Source: Clostridiales bacterium (GTDB lineage: Bacteria > Bacillota > Clostridia > Christensenellales > Borkfalkiaceae). From it: DNA of 64,000 nt. Each line of letters opens with the position of its first letter. Within the stretch, counting starts at the first letter, position 1. Positions 47,264 through 59,191 of the stretch are shown here, piece by piece. Position numbers and translations under genes: made by a program. Location of the stretch: the NCBI GenBank assembly GCA_022508245.1, contig JAFLVO010000001.1, positions 1-64,000 of the forward strand, written 5' to 3'. The notes below the pieces were generated by a model that did not search any database, had not been told where the DNA came from, and saw only the letters and a program-made list of their open reading frames with translations.

Positions 47264-47875
47264 ATGAGAATAGTATTTTTCGGAGATTCTATAACGGATT
47301 GCGGGCGCGACAGATCGGATATAAAGTCGCTTGGCAACGGCTACGTAAAAATTCTCGGGGACAAGCTCCGCCCCATCTATCCGGATATGGACATAGAGCT
47401 TATCAACAAGGGAGTGACCGGTAACGAGGTGTGCGACCTTTTGGCGCGCGCCGAGGACGACGTAATTTCCTTAAAACCCGACGCCGTCGTCATTATGATA
47501 GGCATAAATAACACGTTACATAAGTTCAAGTTCGGTAAAGAACTCGATTTAAAACAGTTGGAGCGCGACTTGAAAGAGCTTATCAATCGGCTCAAAGAGG
47601 CGGGGATAGTGGTTATTTTCCTTGAACCTTTCTTACTTCCCGCGCCCGATAAATTCCGTATGCGCAAGCTGTTCGACGCCGAGCTTGCCGTAATAAACAA
47701 CGTCGTGATGCCCATTGCCGACGAATTCGTTGCGTACGACGAAATGTTCAACGGACTCTGCAGACATACACATAACTATACCGAGTTTTCCGAGGACGGC
47801 GTTCATCCCACCTACGAGGGTTCGCTTCTGATTGCCGACACCGCCATAAAGGCGATAAGAAAGCATCTGCTTTAA
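47264..47875 (+). CDS. SGNH/GDSL hydrolase family protein
   Basis: IVFFGDSITDCGRDRSD...VVIMIGINNTLH...DGVHPTYEGSLLIADTAI. Confidence 0.94.
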   Translation: MRIVFFGDSITDCGRDRSDIKSLGNGYVKILGDKLRPIYPDMDIELINKGVTGNEVCDLLARAEDDVISLKPDAVVIMIGINNTLHKFKFGKELDLKQLERDLKELINRLKEAGIVVIFLEPFLLPAPDKFRMRKLFDAELAVINNVVMPIADEFVAYDEMFNGLCRHTHNYTEFSEDGVHPTYEGSLLIADTAIKAIRKHLL

Positions 47876-47892
47876 TTATTAACTGCAAACTG

Positions 47893-47922
47893 AAAATACT
47901 GCCGATGACGGCAGTATTTTTT
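47893..47922. terminator. Terminator hairpin
   Basis: AAAATACTGCCGATGACGGCAGTATTTTTT. Confidence 0.85.
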
Positions 47923-49150
47923 ATTGCTTTTTATGTTTGGGGTGGTAGTATTTGGCAAGTCCGCCCGATGAGGTTTCGCGGTAGCTGTTGTTTAAATCTA
48001 TGCCCGTGTTGTACATCGTTTTAACTATTAAATCAAAGCGTATCTTTCTCGTGTCGGCAAGGAAATTCGCAAGGGACAGGGCGTTTATAGCCCTCATTGC
48101 GGCAACGGCGTTTCTCTCTATGCAGGGAATCTGAACCAAGCCGCCGATGGGGTCGCAGGTAAGACCCAGATGGTGTTCCATCGCAACCTCTGCGGCGTAC
48201 TCAATCTGCCCGAGCCCCATTTCGAAGAGCTCGGCAAGTCCCGCAGCCGCCATAGAGCAGGCCGAACCTATTTCCGCCTGACATCCGCACTCCGCACCGC
48301 TTATGGAGGCGTTCTTTTTTATGATATTTCCCACAATTCCCGCAGTTGCAAGCGCGTGAACTATTTGCTCATCGGAGAACTTGCGCATCTCCTGCATATA
48401 GTATAAAACGGCGGGAAGAACCCCGCACGAGCCGCAGGTGGGCGCTGTTACGATAATCCCGCCCGAGGCGTTCTGCTCGCTCGTCGCAAATGCGTAGGCT
48501 GAAACGAGTCTGTTTTCCCTCGTCTGAGCGCTCTCGTCAATGTGGCGCTGATTGTATATGAATTGTGCGCGCCTTTTTGTACCGAGTTCGCCGGGGAGTA
48601 TTCCGTTTACCGTAAGCCCCTCGTGAATTGTCTGCTTCATTCTCTCCCAGATTTGGGCAAGGAAGTCAAGAATTTCTTCTCCCTCGCATTCAACGGCGTA
48701 CTGCCAGATTCGTATATTTTTGCTTGCGCAGTACTGCGAAATTTTCGCAAACGAGTTGAGGGGATAGATAGTGTCATCGGCGTATTTTTCATACTTATCG
48801 GCATGTTCGCCCTCAAAGGTCACCGTGCCGCCGCCCACGCTGTAAACGCGGGCTTTATCAATGAGTTTGCCGTCCTTATACGCCTCGATATCCATAGTGT
48901 TGGGGTGAACGGGGCAGGGGGTAAGGCAGTCGAAGCTAACTTCGCAGTCGGCAGGCTTTGCCGTTTCGTAAATGACGGTGTCCGTGCCGTGTCCTTTGCC
49001 CGTGAGCGCAAGCGAGCCGTACAAAGTTACCTTAAACTTATCGGCGTCTGGACTGCGCCATTTCATAATTTTTATTGCTCTTTCGGGGCCCATAGTGTGC
49101 GAGCTCGAAGGACCGCGTCCTATTTTATAAATTTCGTGTAAAGATTGCAT
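47921..49150 (-). CDS. sdaA: L-serine ammonia-lyase (single-chain)
   Basis: YKIGRGPSSSHTMGPERA...TAPTCGSCGVLPAVLYY...GAECGCQAEIGSACSMAAAGL...CDPIGGLVQIPCIERNA. Confidence 0.96.
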   Translation of the reverse strand: MQSLHEIYKIGRGPSSSHTMGPERAIKIMKWRSPDADKFKVTLYGSLALTGKGHGTDTVIYETAKPADCEVSFDCLTPCPVHPNTMDIEAYKDGKLIDKARVYSVGGGTVTFEGEHADKYEKYADDTIYPLNSFAKISQYCASKNIRIWQYAVECEGEEILDFLAQIWERMKQTIHEGLTVNGILPGELGTKRRAQFIYNQRHIDESAQTRENRLVSAYAFATSEQNASGGIIVTAPTCGSCGVLPAVLYYMQEMRKFSDEQIVHALATAGIVGNIIKKNASISGAECGCQAEIGSACSMAAAGLAELFEMGLGQIEYAAEVAMEHHLGLTCDPIGGLVQIPCIERNAVAAMRAINALSLANFLADTRKIRFDLIVKTMYNTGIDLNNSYRETSSGGLAKYYHPKHKKQ

Positions 49151-49302
49151 ATATTGTCCTCGTTAATGATATAACGGATAAATTTTATAACGACGGGGTT
49201 AAGTTGTCAAATAATTTTTAAAAACCACGCATTTAAAATATTGTAAACGCTGTAAATTTATGATAAAATGATTTAGCAATATTTCAAATTACGAGTGATA
49301 AA

Positions 49303-52300
49303 ATGCAAAGTACAAAGATTAAATTCAAAGTTATTTTAGCGCTTGCCGCCATATTTTTGGCGGCTCTTACGGGCGGAATTTATACTATGCCGCTCAATGT
49401 AAGCGCAGCTACGGCTGATTATAATAAGTACCCTGCTAATACGAAGGTTGGCTATTACGCCGAGTACAAAGGCACGGTCGAAAGGAAGAAACCCGAGGTT
49501 AAAAACGAGGGCGGTACGGCTTTATTTCCCAAATACGGAACAACTCTGTACGGACCCAACTCCAACAGCGCCGAAAGGCTCAATCTCCGTGGAGAAAATC
49601 TTAAGCTTATAAGTGCGGGGCTTTCGGGCATAAATAACTGTCTGTACGACAGTATGGATAAGGACGGCAACCTGTATTTAAACGGCGAACAAACGGGGGG
49701 TGCGCTTTATAAACACACGGCTTCGGCGGATATGTACTACGGCAACGTGTCCGAAACGGAAGATAGGATAGTAAAGCAAATTTCCTATAAATCGCGCACC
49801 TACGGCAACCTGATTACGGGGCTCTACGCACCTGCGGGCGAGGTCATCTCGCTGACTGTTGACGAAGCCGGTTTAGAGGCGAGCGGCGGTTTTAAAGTGT
49901 TTATAGGGCAGGTCTTTTCGGACGGAAGCGCAAACATATTATTAAAGAACAGCGATGCCGTCAACCGTATGCCCATAATTGCTAACGCAATGAATTTAAC
50001 GAAGGACACGCAAACGAGCGAAGCGGGCGACGGGGGTAAGGTTACCTTTTATTTCGGCTCCTTCCTCGGCGGACCCATATATCTTCAACCTGAAATAGGC
50101 GGTTCGAGCTTTACGGTAACCATTTCGGGCGGAGTAAGATACAGCCACTTCATTTTGGGCTATACCACAGAGGACGAGTTTAACGAAAACAAAAGCTCCT
50201 CGGCGCCCTATTTCGACCTCGAGGTCTGGGATAGGGGCGTAAGGCACTCTGGTCCTAAAAAGTACGCTGAAAAATACAGCTATTCACAGCTCTACAACGC
50301 GGCGGTGTTCTGGGAAAAGGTCGCAAGCCTCGCAAATCAGTTCCCCAAAAGCTCGACTTTTAACAGCTCTTACGGAATAGATTTTATCTACGACTGCTTT
50401 GTCACAGCACAGCTTGTTCCGCAGAACACTTTAAACTGTCCCGATAAGTGGCTTTCGGACGCGCTCGACTATTCGGCGTTGGTGTCAAACGGCAACGATG
50501 AAATTTTAAATAAATATACATCCCGCTTTACTACGGGCTGGGGGCTTTCCAAGGACAGCGCTTCTGACGACGCAATAACCCTTTTGGCGTACAGCTTATA
50601 TACCGAAGTTTCTACAAAGCGCAACAATTCAAACGACAGCGAGGGCTTGGACGGACTTTCCGCATATTCGAGCGCAAGCTTTTCCTTAAGGGAGCTGAAA
50701 GGCACCAGGGAAAGCAACATTGCGGTTTACGCAACTATTTTACACAACTTCGGGCAGGATATGTTTATTCAAGCCGTCAAAGAGGACAGCAGGTACAATC
50801 AACGCGCGGACAGCTGGTTTAAATCTCTTACCGACGTTACCAAGCACGATATGACTTATTTCTTTACAAAGCTGTGCAAGATAGAGGTGTCTGCGGAGAG
50901 CTTGGAGTGGGCAAAAAACAAGAAATATCCCATGTTCGTGCCCTCTGCGTGCATTTATCAGACGGGAGAGATGTACGAGCTCGCCGGCGAGAGAGTGCAA
51001 TTTCAGACCATGCAGCCCTATGTCATAGAGTATGACGAGCCCTTTGAAATTGACTTTGACAATACGCTGGAGCTTCCCTACGGGTTCAGCTACAAGATAA
51101 AGAGCGTCTCATCCCCCGAAAACGGAAGTATTGAAAAGCTTAACTCACACACCTTTATCTATACCCCGAACGGCGAACAAAAGCAGTCCGGCAAGATTTA
51201 TGTAAGAATTGGTATCGAGCGTGACGATAAGAGCTTTGAAGTAGAGGACAAGGTCTTGATTTTGGAGTTAAAGCAAAAACAGACCAAGACCCGCATACTC
51301 AACAGGACGACTTATACTTATTCGTCGGGCGAGGCATATACGAGCGCAAATCAGGCATTCGAAGCAAATTATGAGGGCTACGAAGGAAAAATTTCCGATA
51401 ACCCCGTCGTGACCGGAGTAAATGCCAACGCAGACATTTCTTCGGGCGGGAACGCCGTTGGTACAATAATTGAAGTAAAGGGCAAAATATATATTCCGTC
51501 GAGCGGAGATTTCCGCATAGCTCTGCGCGGAAAGGGTAGCGGTGCGCTCTATCTCTCGTCGGACGGAACGGCTTACGAGCTTTCGGCAAGTTTTGAAGGC
51601 TCTGAAAATACTAAATTTTCGAATAGAGAGGGGACGTTTAAAGATTTATCACTTGTGCAGGGCAGGTGGCTGTACTTTAAAGAGGTACTGCTAATAACTC
51701 AAAGCGACAGCTTTTTAGGTCTCGGCATGGGCAAATTTGCGGGGGAGAGCGTGAGTGTCGAACCCGTCACAGGCGCATACAGAAACAACTATTTTGCAGA
51801 GAGTGAGGCGACTTTCGTAGGAGAACACCGCTATAAGGACGTTGTCAACTCCGAGACGGTAGACGGCAAGAGCGGATTTACCCGCATTTCGCCCGACGGC
51901 TTGTTGAACGTCGGTTCTGGTTGGAGTATAAAGCAGGCACAGAGCACCTTCGGGCACATCTACGAGGGCAAGGCTGGCTCTTCCGCCGAATTTGAATTTT
52001 ACGGTACGCAGTTTGCGGTTTACTCTCAATTTGCCGAGGGCTTGGGCACGTTTGAAATCTATATTGACGGAAACAAATCGCCCGTAAAGACGGTAAACCT
52101 CGGCTCAAAGAACGAGGTAGCGGGGCTTGCCTATCTCTCGTCAACCCTTACTGCGGGCAGTCACAAGGTAACAATAAAGGGTGTAAGCGGAACTTTTAAT
52201 ATAGACAGTATATCGTTAAAGACCCGAACGGACCCCTCGACCCTGCCCGAAATTCCCGATTTAACCCCCGACGCGGGAAGCGAGAATGAAGATTTCCGCA

Positions 52301-52518
52301 AACCCGTCGACCACCCCGAAAAAGACCCGGACGACGACCCCGGCAACACCCCCGGCGGCGACGACCCGAGCGATGATCCCGAAAAGCCTGTAATCGGCAA
52401 TTCCTCGGACGATGAGGATTACACGGGACTGGTAGTAGGGCTCTCGGTCGGAGGCGCGGGACTTATTGCGATTGGAGTTGTAATTTTCATCATTTTAAGA
52501 AAAAAACGCAGTCAATAG
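49303..52518 (+). CDS. M60/enhancin-like secreted surface protein lacking HExxH, with C-terminal TM anchor
   Basis: Signal peptide; NLITGLYAPAGEVISLTV; GWGLSKDSASDDAITLLAYSLYTEVS in the M60 active-site context; Pro/Asp-rich stalk; C-terminal TM + KKRSQ. Confidence 0.75.
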   Translation: MQSTKIKFKVILALAAIFLAALTGGIYTMPLNVSAATADYNKYPANTKVGYYAEYKGTVERKKPEVKNEGGTALFPKYGTTLYGPNSNSAERLNLRGENLKLISAGLSGINNCLYDSMDKDGNLYLNGEQTGGALYKHTASADMYYGNVSETEDRIVKQISYKSRTYGNLITGLYAPAGEVISLTVDEAGLEASGGFKVFIGQVFSDGSANILLKNSDAVNRMPIIANAMNLTKDTQTSEAGDGGKVTFYFGSFLGGPIYLQPEIGGSSFTVTISGGVRYSHFILGYTTEDEFNENKSSSAPYFDLEVWDRGVRHSGPKKYAEKYSYSQLYNAAVFWEKVASLANQFPKSSTFNSSYGIDFIYDCFVTAQLVPQNTLNCPDKWLSDALDYSALVSNGNDEILNKYTSRFTTGWGLSKDSASDDAITLLAYSLYTEVSTKRNNSNDSEGLDGLSAYSSASFSLRELKGTRESNIAVYATILHNFGQDMFIQAVKEDSRYNQRADSWFKSLTDVTKHDMTYFFTKLCKIEVSAESLEWAKNKKYPMFVPSACIYQTGEMYELAGERVQFQTMQPYVIEYDEPFEIDFDNTLELPYGFSYKIKSVSSPENGSIEKLNSHTFIYTPNGEQKQSGKIYVRIGIERDDKSFEVEDKVLILELKQKQTKTRILNRTTYTYSSGEAYTSANQAFEANYEGYEGKISDNPVVTGVNANADISSGGNAVGTIIEVKGKIYIPSSGDFRIALRGKGSGALYLSSDGTAYELSASFEGSENTKFSNREGTFKDLSLVQGRWLYFKEVLLITQSDSFLGLGMGKFAGESVSVEPVTGAYRNNYFAESEATFVGEHRYKDVVNSETVDGKSGFTRISPDGLLNVGSGWSIKQAQSTFGHIYEGKAGSSAEFEFYGTQFAVYSQFAEGLGTFEIYIDGNKSPVKTVNLGSKNEVAGLAYLSSTLTAGSHKVTIKGVSGTFNIDSISLKTRTDPSTLPEIPDLTPDAGSENEDFRKPVDHPEKDPDDDPGNTPGGDDPSDDPEKPVIGNSSDDEDYTGLVVGLSVGGAGLIAIGVVIFIILRKKRSQ

Positions 52519-52629
52519 CGGTTAAGTAAGGCGAAGCAAAAAGCTTCGTCTTATTTTTTAATTAAAAAAACGTGATTTTTTGTTTAAGGCTCTAAATTTA
52601 GTTTTATATTTATAATGTAAGGTAGAATT

Positions 52630-53148
52630 ATGGCAAAGAAAAAACAGGAAACAATAGAAGAGGTACAGACAGAGAGTGCAGAGGCAGAGGTTTCGGAAAA
52701 GGAACCTACCGAGCTTGAAAAGGCGCAGGCACTTGCCGAGGACTACAAGCGCAAGTGGTACTCCGTCTCTGCCGAGTACGACAACTATAGAAAGCGTAAC
52801 GGCGCTGCCGTTTCCAAGGCGTATGCGGACGGAGCAGCGGAGGCGGTTTTGAAAATTCTGCCCGTTGCAGACAACTTCGGCTACGCGCTCGACTCCACCT
52901 CGGACGAAAAGACCAAAGCGGGAATTGAAAAGATTATAAAGAACTTCAACACTGTTTTAGCCTCTCTCGGAATTCAGGAAATAGAAATAAAGCCGGGCGA
53001 CGGGTTTGACGAAAACATTGCAGAGGCAATAATGAACCTCCCCTGCGAGGAGGGCGAAAAGCCAAACTCCGTGAAACAGGTTCTCAAAAAGGGCTATAAA
53101 TGCGGAGACAAGGTCATCCGTTACGCACAGGTAACTGTCACAATATAA
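52630..53148 (+). CDS. grpE: Co-chaperone GrpE
   Basis: ALAEDYKRKWYSVSAEYDNYRKRNGAAVSKAYADGAAEAVLKILPVADNFGYAL. Confidence 0.95.
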   Translation: MAKKKQETIEEVQTESAEAEVSEKEPTELEKAQALAEDYKRKWYSVSAEYDNYRKRNGAAVSKAYADGAAEAVLKILPVADNFGYALDSTSDEKTKAGIEKIIKNFNTVLASLGIQEIEIKPGDGFDENIAEAIMNLPCEEGEKPNSVKQVLKKGYKCGDKVIRYAQVTVTI

Positions 53149-53204
53149 AAAATAAAAAAATGTAAACAATATTTATAGTTGTATTGCAACTAAAAATCTC
53201 GTGA

Positions 53205-55004
<1,800 letters not shown>

Positions 55005-55106
55005 TAATAAACTTGAAATTTTTCGGGGGTGTTTTTGAACACCCCTTTAAAAGGTTTTAGTGTGCATTTTAAATGAGCTGGTCAGTATAATTACACGGAG
55101 AAAGCT

Positions 55107-56252
55107 ATGGCGGACAAGAAAAACTATTACGACGTGCTTGGCGTAGGTAAAAACGCCTCGGCGGACGAAATAAAGTCGGCTTACAGAAAACTTGCAAAAC
55201 AATATCACCCCGATTTCCACCCGGGCGACGCGGCGGCGGCTGAAAAATTCAAGGAAATTAATGAAGCCAACGAAGTGCTTTCGGACGAGCAGAAGAGAAG
55301 GCAGTACGACTACGAGCTCGAGCACCCCGGCATGAGCAGCTTCGGCGGCGGAGGCAACCCCTTCGGCGGCGGTTTCGGTGGTTTTGAGGATATAATAAGC
55401 TCTATGTTCGGCGGCGGAAATCCCTTCGGCGGCGGGGGCAGTGCAAGAACCGTTCAGCGCGGCGCGGACATAAAGCACACTGTAAATCTTTCTTTCCTCG
55501 ACGCAATCAAGGGCTGCACAAAGACCGTGAGCTATATGCGCAACGAGCCTTGCTCGGCGTGCAACGGCACTGGCGCAAAGGGCGGCACGGCATTTCAGAA
55601 ATGCCAGCGCTGCGGCGGTCAGGGCAGAGTAAAGTTTCAGCAGGACACCATATTCGGCAGAACTATTCAGGTGGGCGCCTGCCCCGATTGCGGCGGCACG
55701 GGCAAAAAAATTACCGAAAGATGCCCCGACTGTAAGGGTAAGGGCTATCAGAGAAAGGAGACGAGCTTCACGGTCAATATTCCCGCGGGCGTTGACAAGG
55801 ACAGCAGCTTGAGAAAGCGCGGTTTCGGTCAGGCGGCAGGCAACGGCGGAGAGAACGGAGATTTATACGTATTTTTCAACATAGAACAGCATAAAATGCT
55901 CCGCCGTGACGACAAGGATTTGTATGTAACCGTGCCTATTTCCTATAAGACGGCAGTTATGGGCGGAAAAATTTCCGTTCCCGGAATAGACGATACGTTG
56001 GAACTCACAATTCCCGAATGTACCGCCTCGGGCACAAAATTCTGCATGCGCGGCAAGGGTGTAAAGACGGTGAACGGCACGGGCAATCTGTACGTTACCG
56101 TAGAAATAGACGTTCCCGCGAAAATTTCGCGTGAGCAGATTAAAAAGCTCAACGAATACGAGGACAGCATACCCTTAAAATCCTGCGAGAATATGCAAAG
56201 GTACTCAAACAACATTTCTGCAATCTACGGCAGGAAAGTGGAAAAGCAATAG
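55107..56252 (+). CDS. dnaJ: Molecular chaperone DnaJ
   Basis: [32 protein letters not shown]; four CxxCxGxG zinc-finger repeats. Confidence 0.97.
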   Translation: MADKKNYYDVLGVGKNASADEIKSAYRKLAKQYHPDFHPGDAAAAEKFKEINEANEVLSDEQKRRQYDYELEHPGMSSFGGGGNPFGGGFGGFEDIISSMFGGGNPFGGGGSARTVQRGADIKHTVNLSFLDAIKGCTKTVSYMRNEPCSACNGTGAKGGTAFQKCQRCGGQGRVKFQQDTIFGRTIQVGACPDCGGTGKKITERCPDCKGKGYQRKETSFTVNIPAGVDKDSSLRKRGFGQAAGNGGENGDLYVFFNIEQHKMLRRDDKDLYVTVPISYKTAVMGGKISVPGIDDTLELTIPECTASGTKFCMRGKGVKTVNGTGNLYVTVEIDVPAKISREQIKKLNEYEDSIPLKSCENMQRYSNNISAIYGRKVEKQ

Positions 56253-56285
56253 AAAGGCAAAATTGAATAAATATATATTTTATTT

Positions 56286-56319
56286 AAGGCGTTTGCAAAA
56301 TATTCCGCAAACGCCTTTA
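56286..56319. terminator. Terminator hairpin
   Basis: AAGGCGTTTGC...GCAAACGCCTTT. Confidence 0.75.
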
Positions 56320-56323
56320 AAAT

Positions 56324-56531
56324 TGTGGATAACTCCGTTTCTTTATACACATTTCGGTGTTTTGAGGCTTATTTATCCACAAAAAGTTGTCCACACAAAC
56401 CTTTGTTTAAAGTTCAAAAATTTATAAATGTATAAAAACTATCCACATTTTATTGACATTTGAACTGTATAGCTTGTTTTTTCGACTTCTTGCGACATTA
56501 TATTTGTATATTTTTATATTATTTATCCACA
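56324..56531. promoter_or_regulatory. Cluster of DnaA-box-like sequences
   Basis: TGTGGATAA (56324-56332), TTATACACA (56343-56351), TTATCCACA (56373-56381), TTGTCCACA (56387-56395), CTATCCACA (56439-56447), TTATCCACA (56523-56531). Confidence 0.75.
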
Positions 56532-56580
56532 AAGATAAAAATTTAAGCGTTTTTTTAATAAAACTGTTACGAAAATTTGC

Positions 56581-56608
56581 TTGACATATATTTATATATC
56601 CGTACAAT
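56581..56608 (+). promoter_or_regulatory. Predicted promoter for MATE gene
   Basis: TTGACA (56581-56586) 16 nt TACAAT (56603-56608). Confidence 0.6.
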
Positions 56609-56623
56609 GTGATAAGAACAAAT

Positions 56624-58036
56624 ATGAAAATACAACTATCGGATCATTTTACATATAAAAAACTTATAAAATTTGTTTTGCCATCGATAGTTATGATGGT
56701 GTTCGTAAGCATTTACAGCGTTGTGGACGGACTGTTTATTTCAAACTTTGTGGGGAGCGACGCGCTTGCAGCTATAAATCTTATTTTCCCGTTCATTATG
56801 ATTTGCGGAGCAATAGGCTTTATGCTCGGCGCGGGCGGCAGTGCGCTCGTTTCAAAGACGCTCGGCGAAGGGGACAGAGAAAGGGCGAACGCCTATTTTT
56901 CAATGCTCGTTTATGTTACCGCGGGCATAGGTATTGCCATTGCCGTGGGCGGGCAGTTCGCCGTTCCCGCCATTGCCGAGTGGTTTGTCAGTATGGATAG
57001 GACCATTGACAGCGGCAGCAGAGCCTATATAACGGCAATGTGTATTCTGTACGGCAGGGTGCTTTTAGGGGCGCAGCCCTTCTTTATATTGCAAAATATC
57101 TTCCAAAGCTTTTTTGTCGCAGCCGAAAAGCCCAGACTCGGGCTTATCGTCACGGCTGGAGCGGGCGCCACGAATATGGTGCTTGACGCAGTATTTGTTG
57201 CCGGCTTTAAGTGGGGAATTGCAGGCGCGGCGGCGGCAACGGCGGCAAGTCAGCTCTTCGGAGGAATATTTCCGCTGTTCTACTTTTTCCGTAAAAATTC
57301 AAGTCTTTTAAGACTTACCAAAACCAAGTTCTACGGCAAAGCGTTTTTAAAGTGCGTTACCAACGGCTCGTCGGAATTTCTCTCCAACGTAGCTTCGGCG
57401 CTGATAATTCTTTTATATAACAACCGTATTATGGGAATTGTAGGAATGGAAGGCGTAAAGGCGTACAGTGCAATCGGCTACATAATGATGATTTTCTTCT
57501 CGGTGTTTATGGGCTATGCGGTCGGCAGTGCGCCGCTAATTGCCTATAACTATGGCGCTCAGAACAGAGAAGAAATGAGAAACCTTTATAAAAAAAGCCT
57601 GATTATCGTAACGGTTTTCGGTGTTACAATGACGGTATTTTCAGAGGCGCTCGCCTTCCCAATAGTAAGCATTTTCGGGTTTAATCCCGAACTCCGTGAT
57701 TTGACGGTGCGCGGCTTCCGAATATACTGTACGGCGTTTGCCATAACGGGCTACGGCGTGTTTGCGTCGTCGATGTTTACCGCGCTCAACAACGGGCTTA
57801 TCTCGGGAATTATTTCCTTTTTGCGGACGCTCGTCTTTCAGGTTACGGCGCTTATGGTTCTGCCGATATTCTGGGGACTGGACGGAGTTTGGGCGGCAAC
57901 GTGTGCGTGCGAAATCTTCGCGGTCGCCGTCGCCGTAACTTTTTTGATAGTTTTCAGGCACAGATACGGCTATGCGCTAATACGCAAAAAAGAAAAACCT
58001 CAAAATTCGGACGAAAAATATAAAGAAACTATTTAA
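56624..58036 (+). CDS. MATE family efflux transporter
   Basis: KKLIKFVLPSIVMMVFVSIYSVVDGLFISNFVGSDALAAINL; start could also be GTG at 56609. Confidence 0.92.
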   Translation: MKIQLSDHFTYKKLIKFVLPSIVMMVFVSIYSVVDGLFISNFVGSDALAAINLIFPFIMICGAIGFMLGAGGSALVSKTLGEGDRERANAYFSMLVYVTAGIGIAIAVGGQFAVPAIAEWFVSMDRTIDSGSRAYITAMCILYGRVLLGAQPFFILQNIFQSFFVAAEKPRLGLIVTAGAGATNMVLDAVFVAGFKWGIAGAAAATAASQLFGGIFPLFYFFRKNSSLLRLTKTKFYGKAFLKCVTNGSSEFLSNVASALIILLYNNRIMGIVGMEGVKAYSAIGYIMMIFFSVFMGYAVGSAPLIAYNYGAQNREEMRNLYKKSLIIVTVFGVTMTVFSEALAFPIVSIFGFNPELRDLTVRGFRIYCTAFAITGYGVFASSMFTALNNGLISGIISFLRTLVFQVTALMVLPIFWGLDGVWAATCACEIFAVAVAVTFLIVFRHRYGYALIRKKEKPQNSDEKYKETI

Positions 58037-58087
58037 TTTTCGCAAATTTATGATAAAATAAATAAAAGCATAAAAAGCGAGGTCAAA

Positions 58088-58786
58088 GTGAATAAAAAGC
58101 TAAAAATTTGGTTGCCGACAATTATTTTCGGCGTATTGACGGTAATTTTAGCCGTAATTTACGGCGTTACGGACAACAGCCTTAAAACGGTCTATATTCA
58201 GCTCGCGCTCTGTCTGTTTGTGCCGGCAATTTTCCCCGTGCTCGGCATAATCACAAAAAAGCCCTATCCTATGGCGCTTACGTTAATGGCGTGCTATCTT
58301 ATGGTCGTGGGAATTTATTTTGCAAAAGCACTTGATTTTTACAGCTTTATCCCCGCGTACGATAAATTTCTGCACACGGGCTTCGGACTTGTCGGCACTG
58401 CAATGATGTATACTCTTCTGATGCGCTGGGGCGGGGATAAGCTCTCGCCCGCGGGAATAGCCGTTATCGTCTTTCTCGGCGTTCTAGGAATGGGCGCAAT
58501 CTGGGAAATAATCGAGTATGTAGGCGCCCTGATAACCCACGAAGACCCTCAACGCGTACTAGGAATACTTGAAAAAATTATGGCAGTGGGCGACGTCCAA
58601 AAGGCTTGGCAGCAGGGCTTAAACCCCCTTGACGACACCATTTGGGACTTGATTGTAACCGTAATCGGCTCGGCTGTATTTTTAATATTTTATATTGTTG
58701 ACAGAGCCCTCGGCGGCAGGCTGTGCAAAAAGCTGTTCACGGTAAGCGAGGAGCAAGTCGGCGACATCAAAGATAACGAGGCTTAA
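58088..58786 (+). CDS. Hypothetical multi-TM protein, DUF2238/YjdF-like
   Basis: YDKFLHTGFGLVGTA...GAIWEIIEYVGAL...NPLDDTIWDLIVTVIGS; GTG start. Confidence 0.65.
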   Translation: MNKKLKIWLPTIIFGVLTVILAVIYGVTDNSLKTVYIQLALCLFVPAIFPVLGIITKKPYPMALTLMACYLMVVGIYFAKALDFYSFIPAYDKFLHTGFGLVGTAMMYTLLMRWGGDKLSPAGIAVIVFLGVLGMGAIWEIIEYVGALITHEDPQRVLGILEKIMAVGDVQKAWQQGLNPLDDTIWDLIVTVIGSAVFLIFYIVDRALGGRLCKKLFTVSEEQVGDIKDNEA

Positions 58787-58867
58787 AATTGCCGAAATAA
58801 TCGACAAAAACAGCCCAGATACTTGAAAAATTTCATTTTTTGTGATAAGCTTTAATCGGAGGGAAAA

Positions 58868-59137
58868 ATGAGCGGAAAATCAATTTTATGCAGTATATTT
58901 TCGGTATTGCTCTTCGTCGCTGTTGTATTTGCAATAGTATTCTTATTTAAGTCATTTGGAATAGCCGGTATTGCCGGTTTTGTGCTGTTGATATTTCCCG
59001 AAATGCTGCGCAGAAAGGCAGTAAGCAAGTCAAACGGGTTTTTGGATAGAGTGCTTGCCAAATTTGTCGTTCCTATCCTCTTTTTGGCGTGTGCGTTTTT
59101 GGCTATTATGGCTATCGGTTTTTGGATTCAAATGTAA
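58868..59137 (+). CDS. Small hypothetical membrane protein, 89 aa
   Basis: Two to three TM segments; RBS CGGAGGG. Confidence 0.65.
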   Translation: MSGKSILCSIFSVLLFVAVVFAIVFLFKSFGIAGIAGFVLLIFPEMLRRKAVSKSNGFLDRVLAKFVVPILFLACAFLAIMAIGFWIQM

Positions 59138-59149
59138 AATTAAAATTAA

Positions 59150-59180
59150 AAAAGGCGGAACGCATTGCGTTCCGCCTTTT
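59150..59180. terminator. Bidirectional terminator hairpin
   Basis: AAAAGGCGGAACGCATTGCGTTCCGCCTTTT. Confidence 0.85.
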
Positions 59181-59191
59181 GTGAAAACTTA

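Noticed and set aside
48542-49141. 199-aa plus-strand ORF opposite sdaA
   Set aside because: Complete antisense overlap with a highly conserved serine dehydratase.
56252-56624. Calling this region oriC outright
   Set aside because: DnaA boxes are real, but no dnaA/dnaN neighbours, no strand switch and no skew computed; kept only as a hypothesis.
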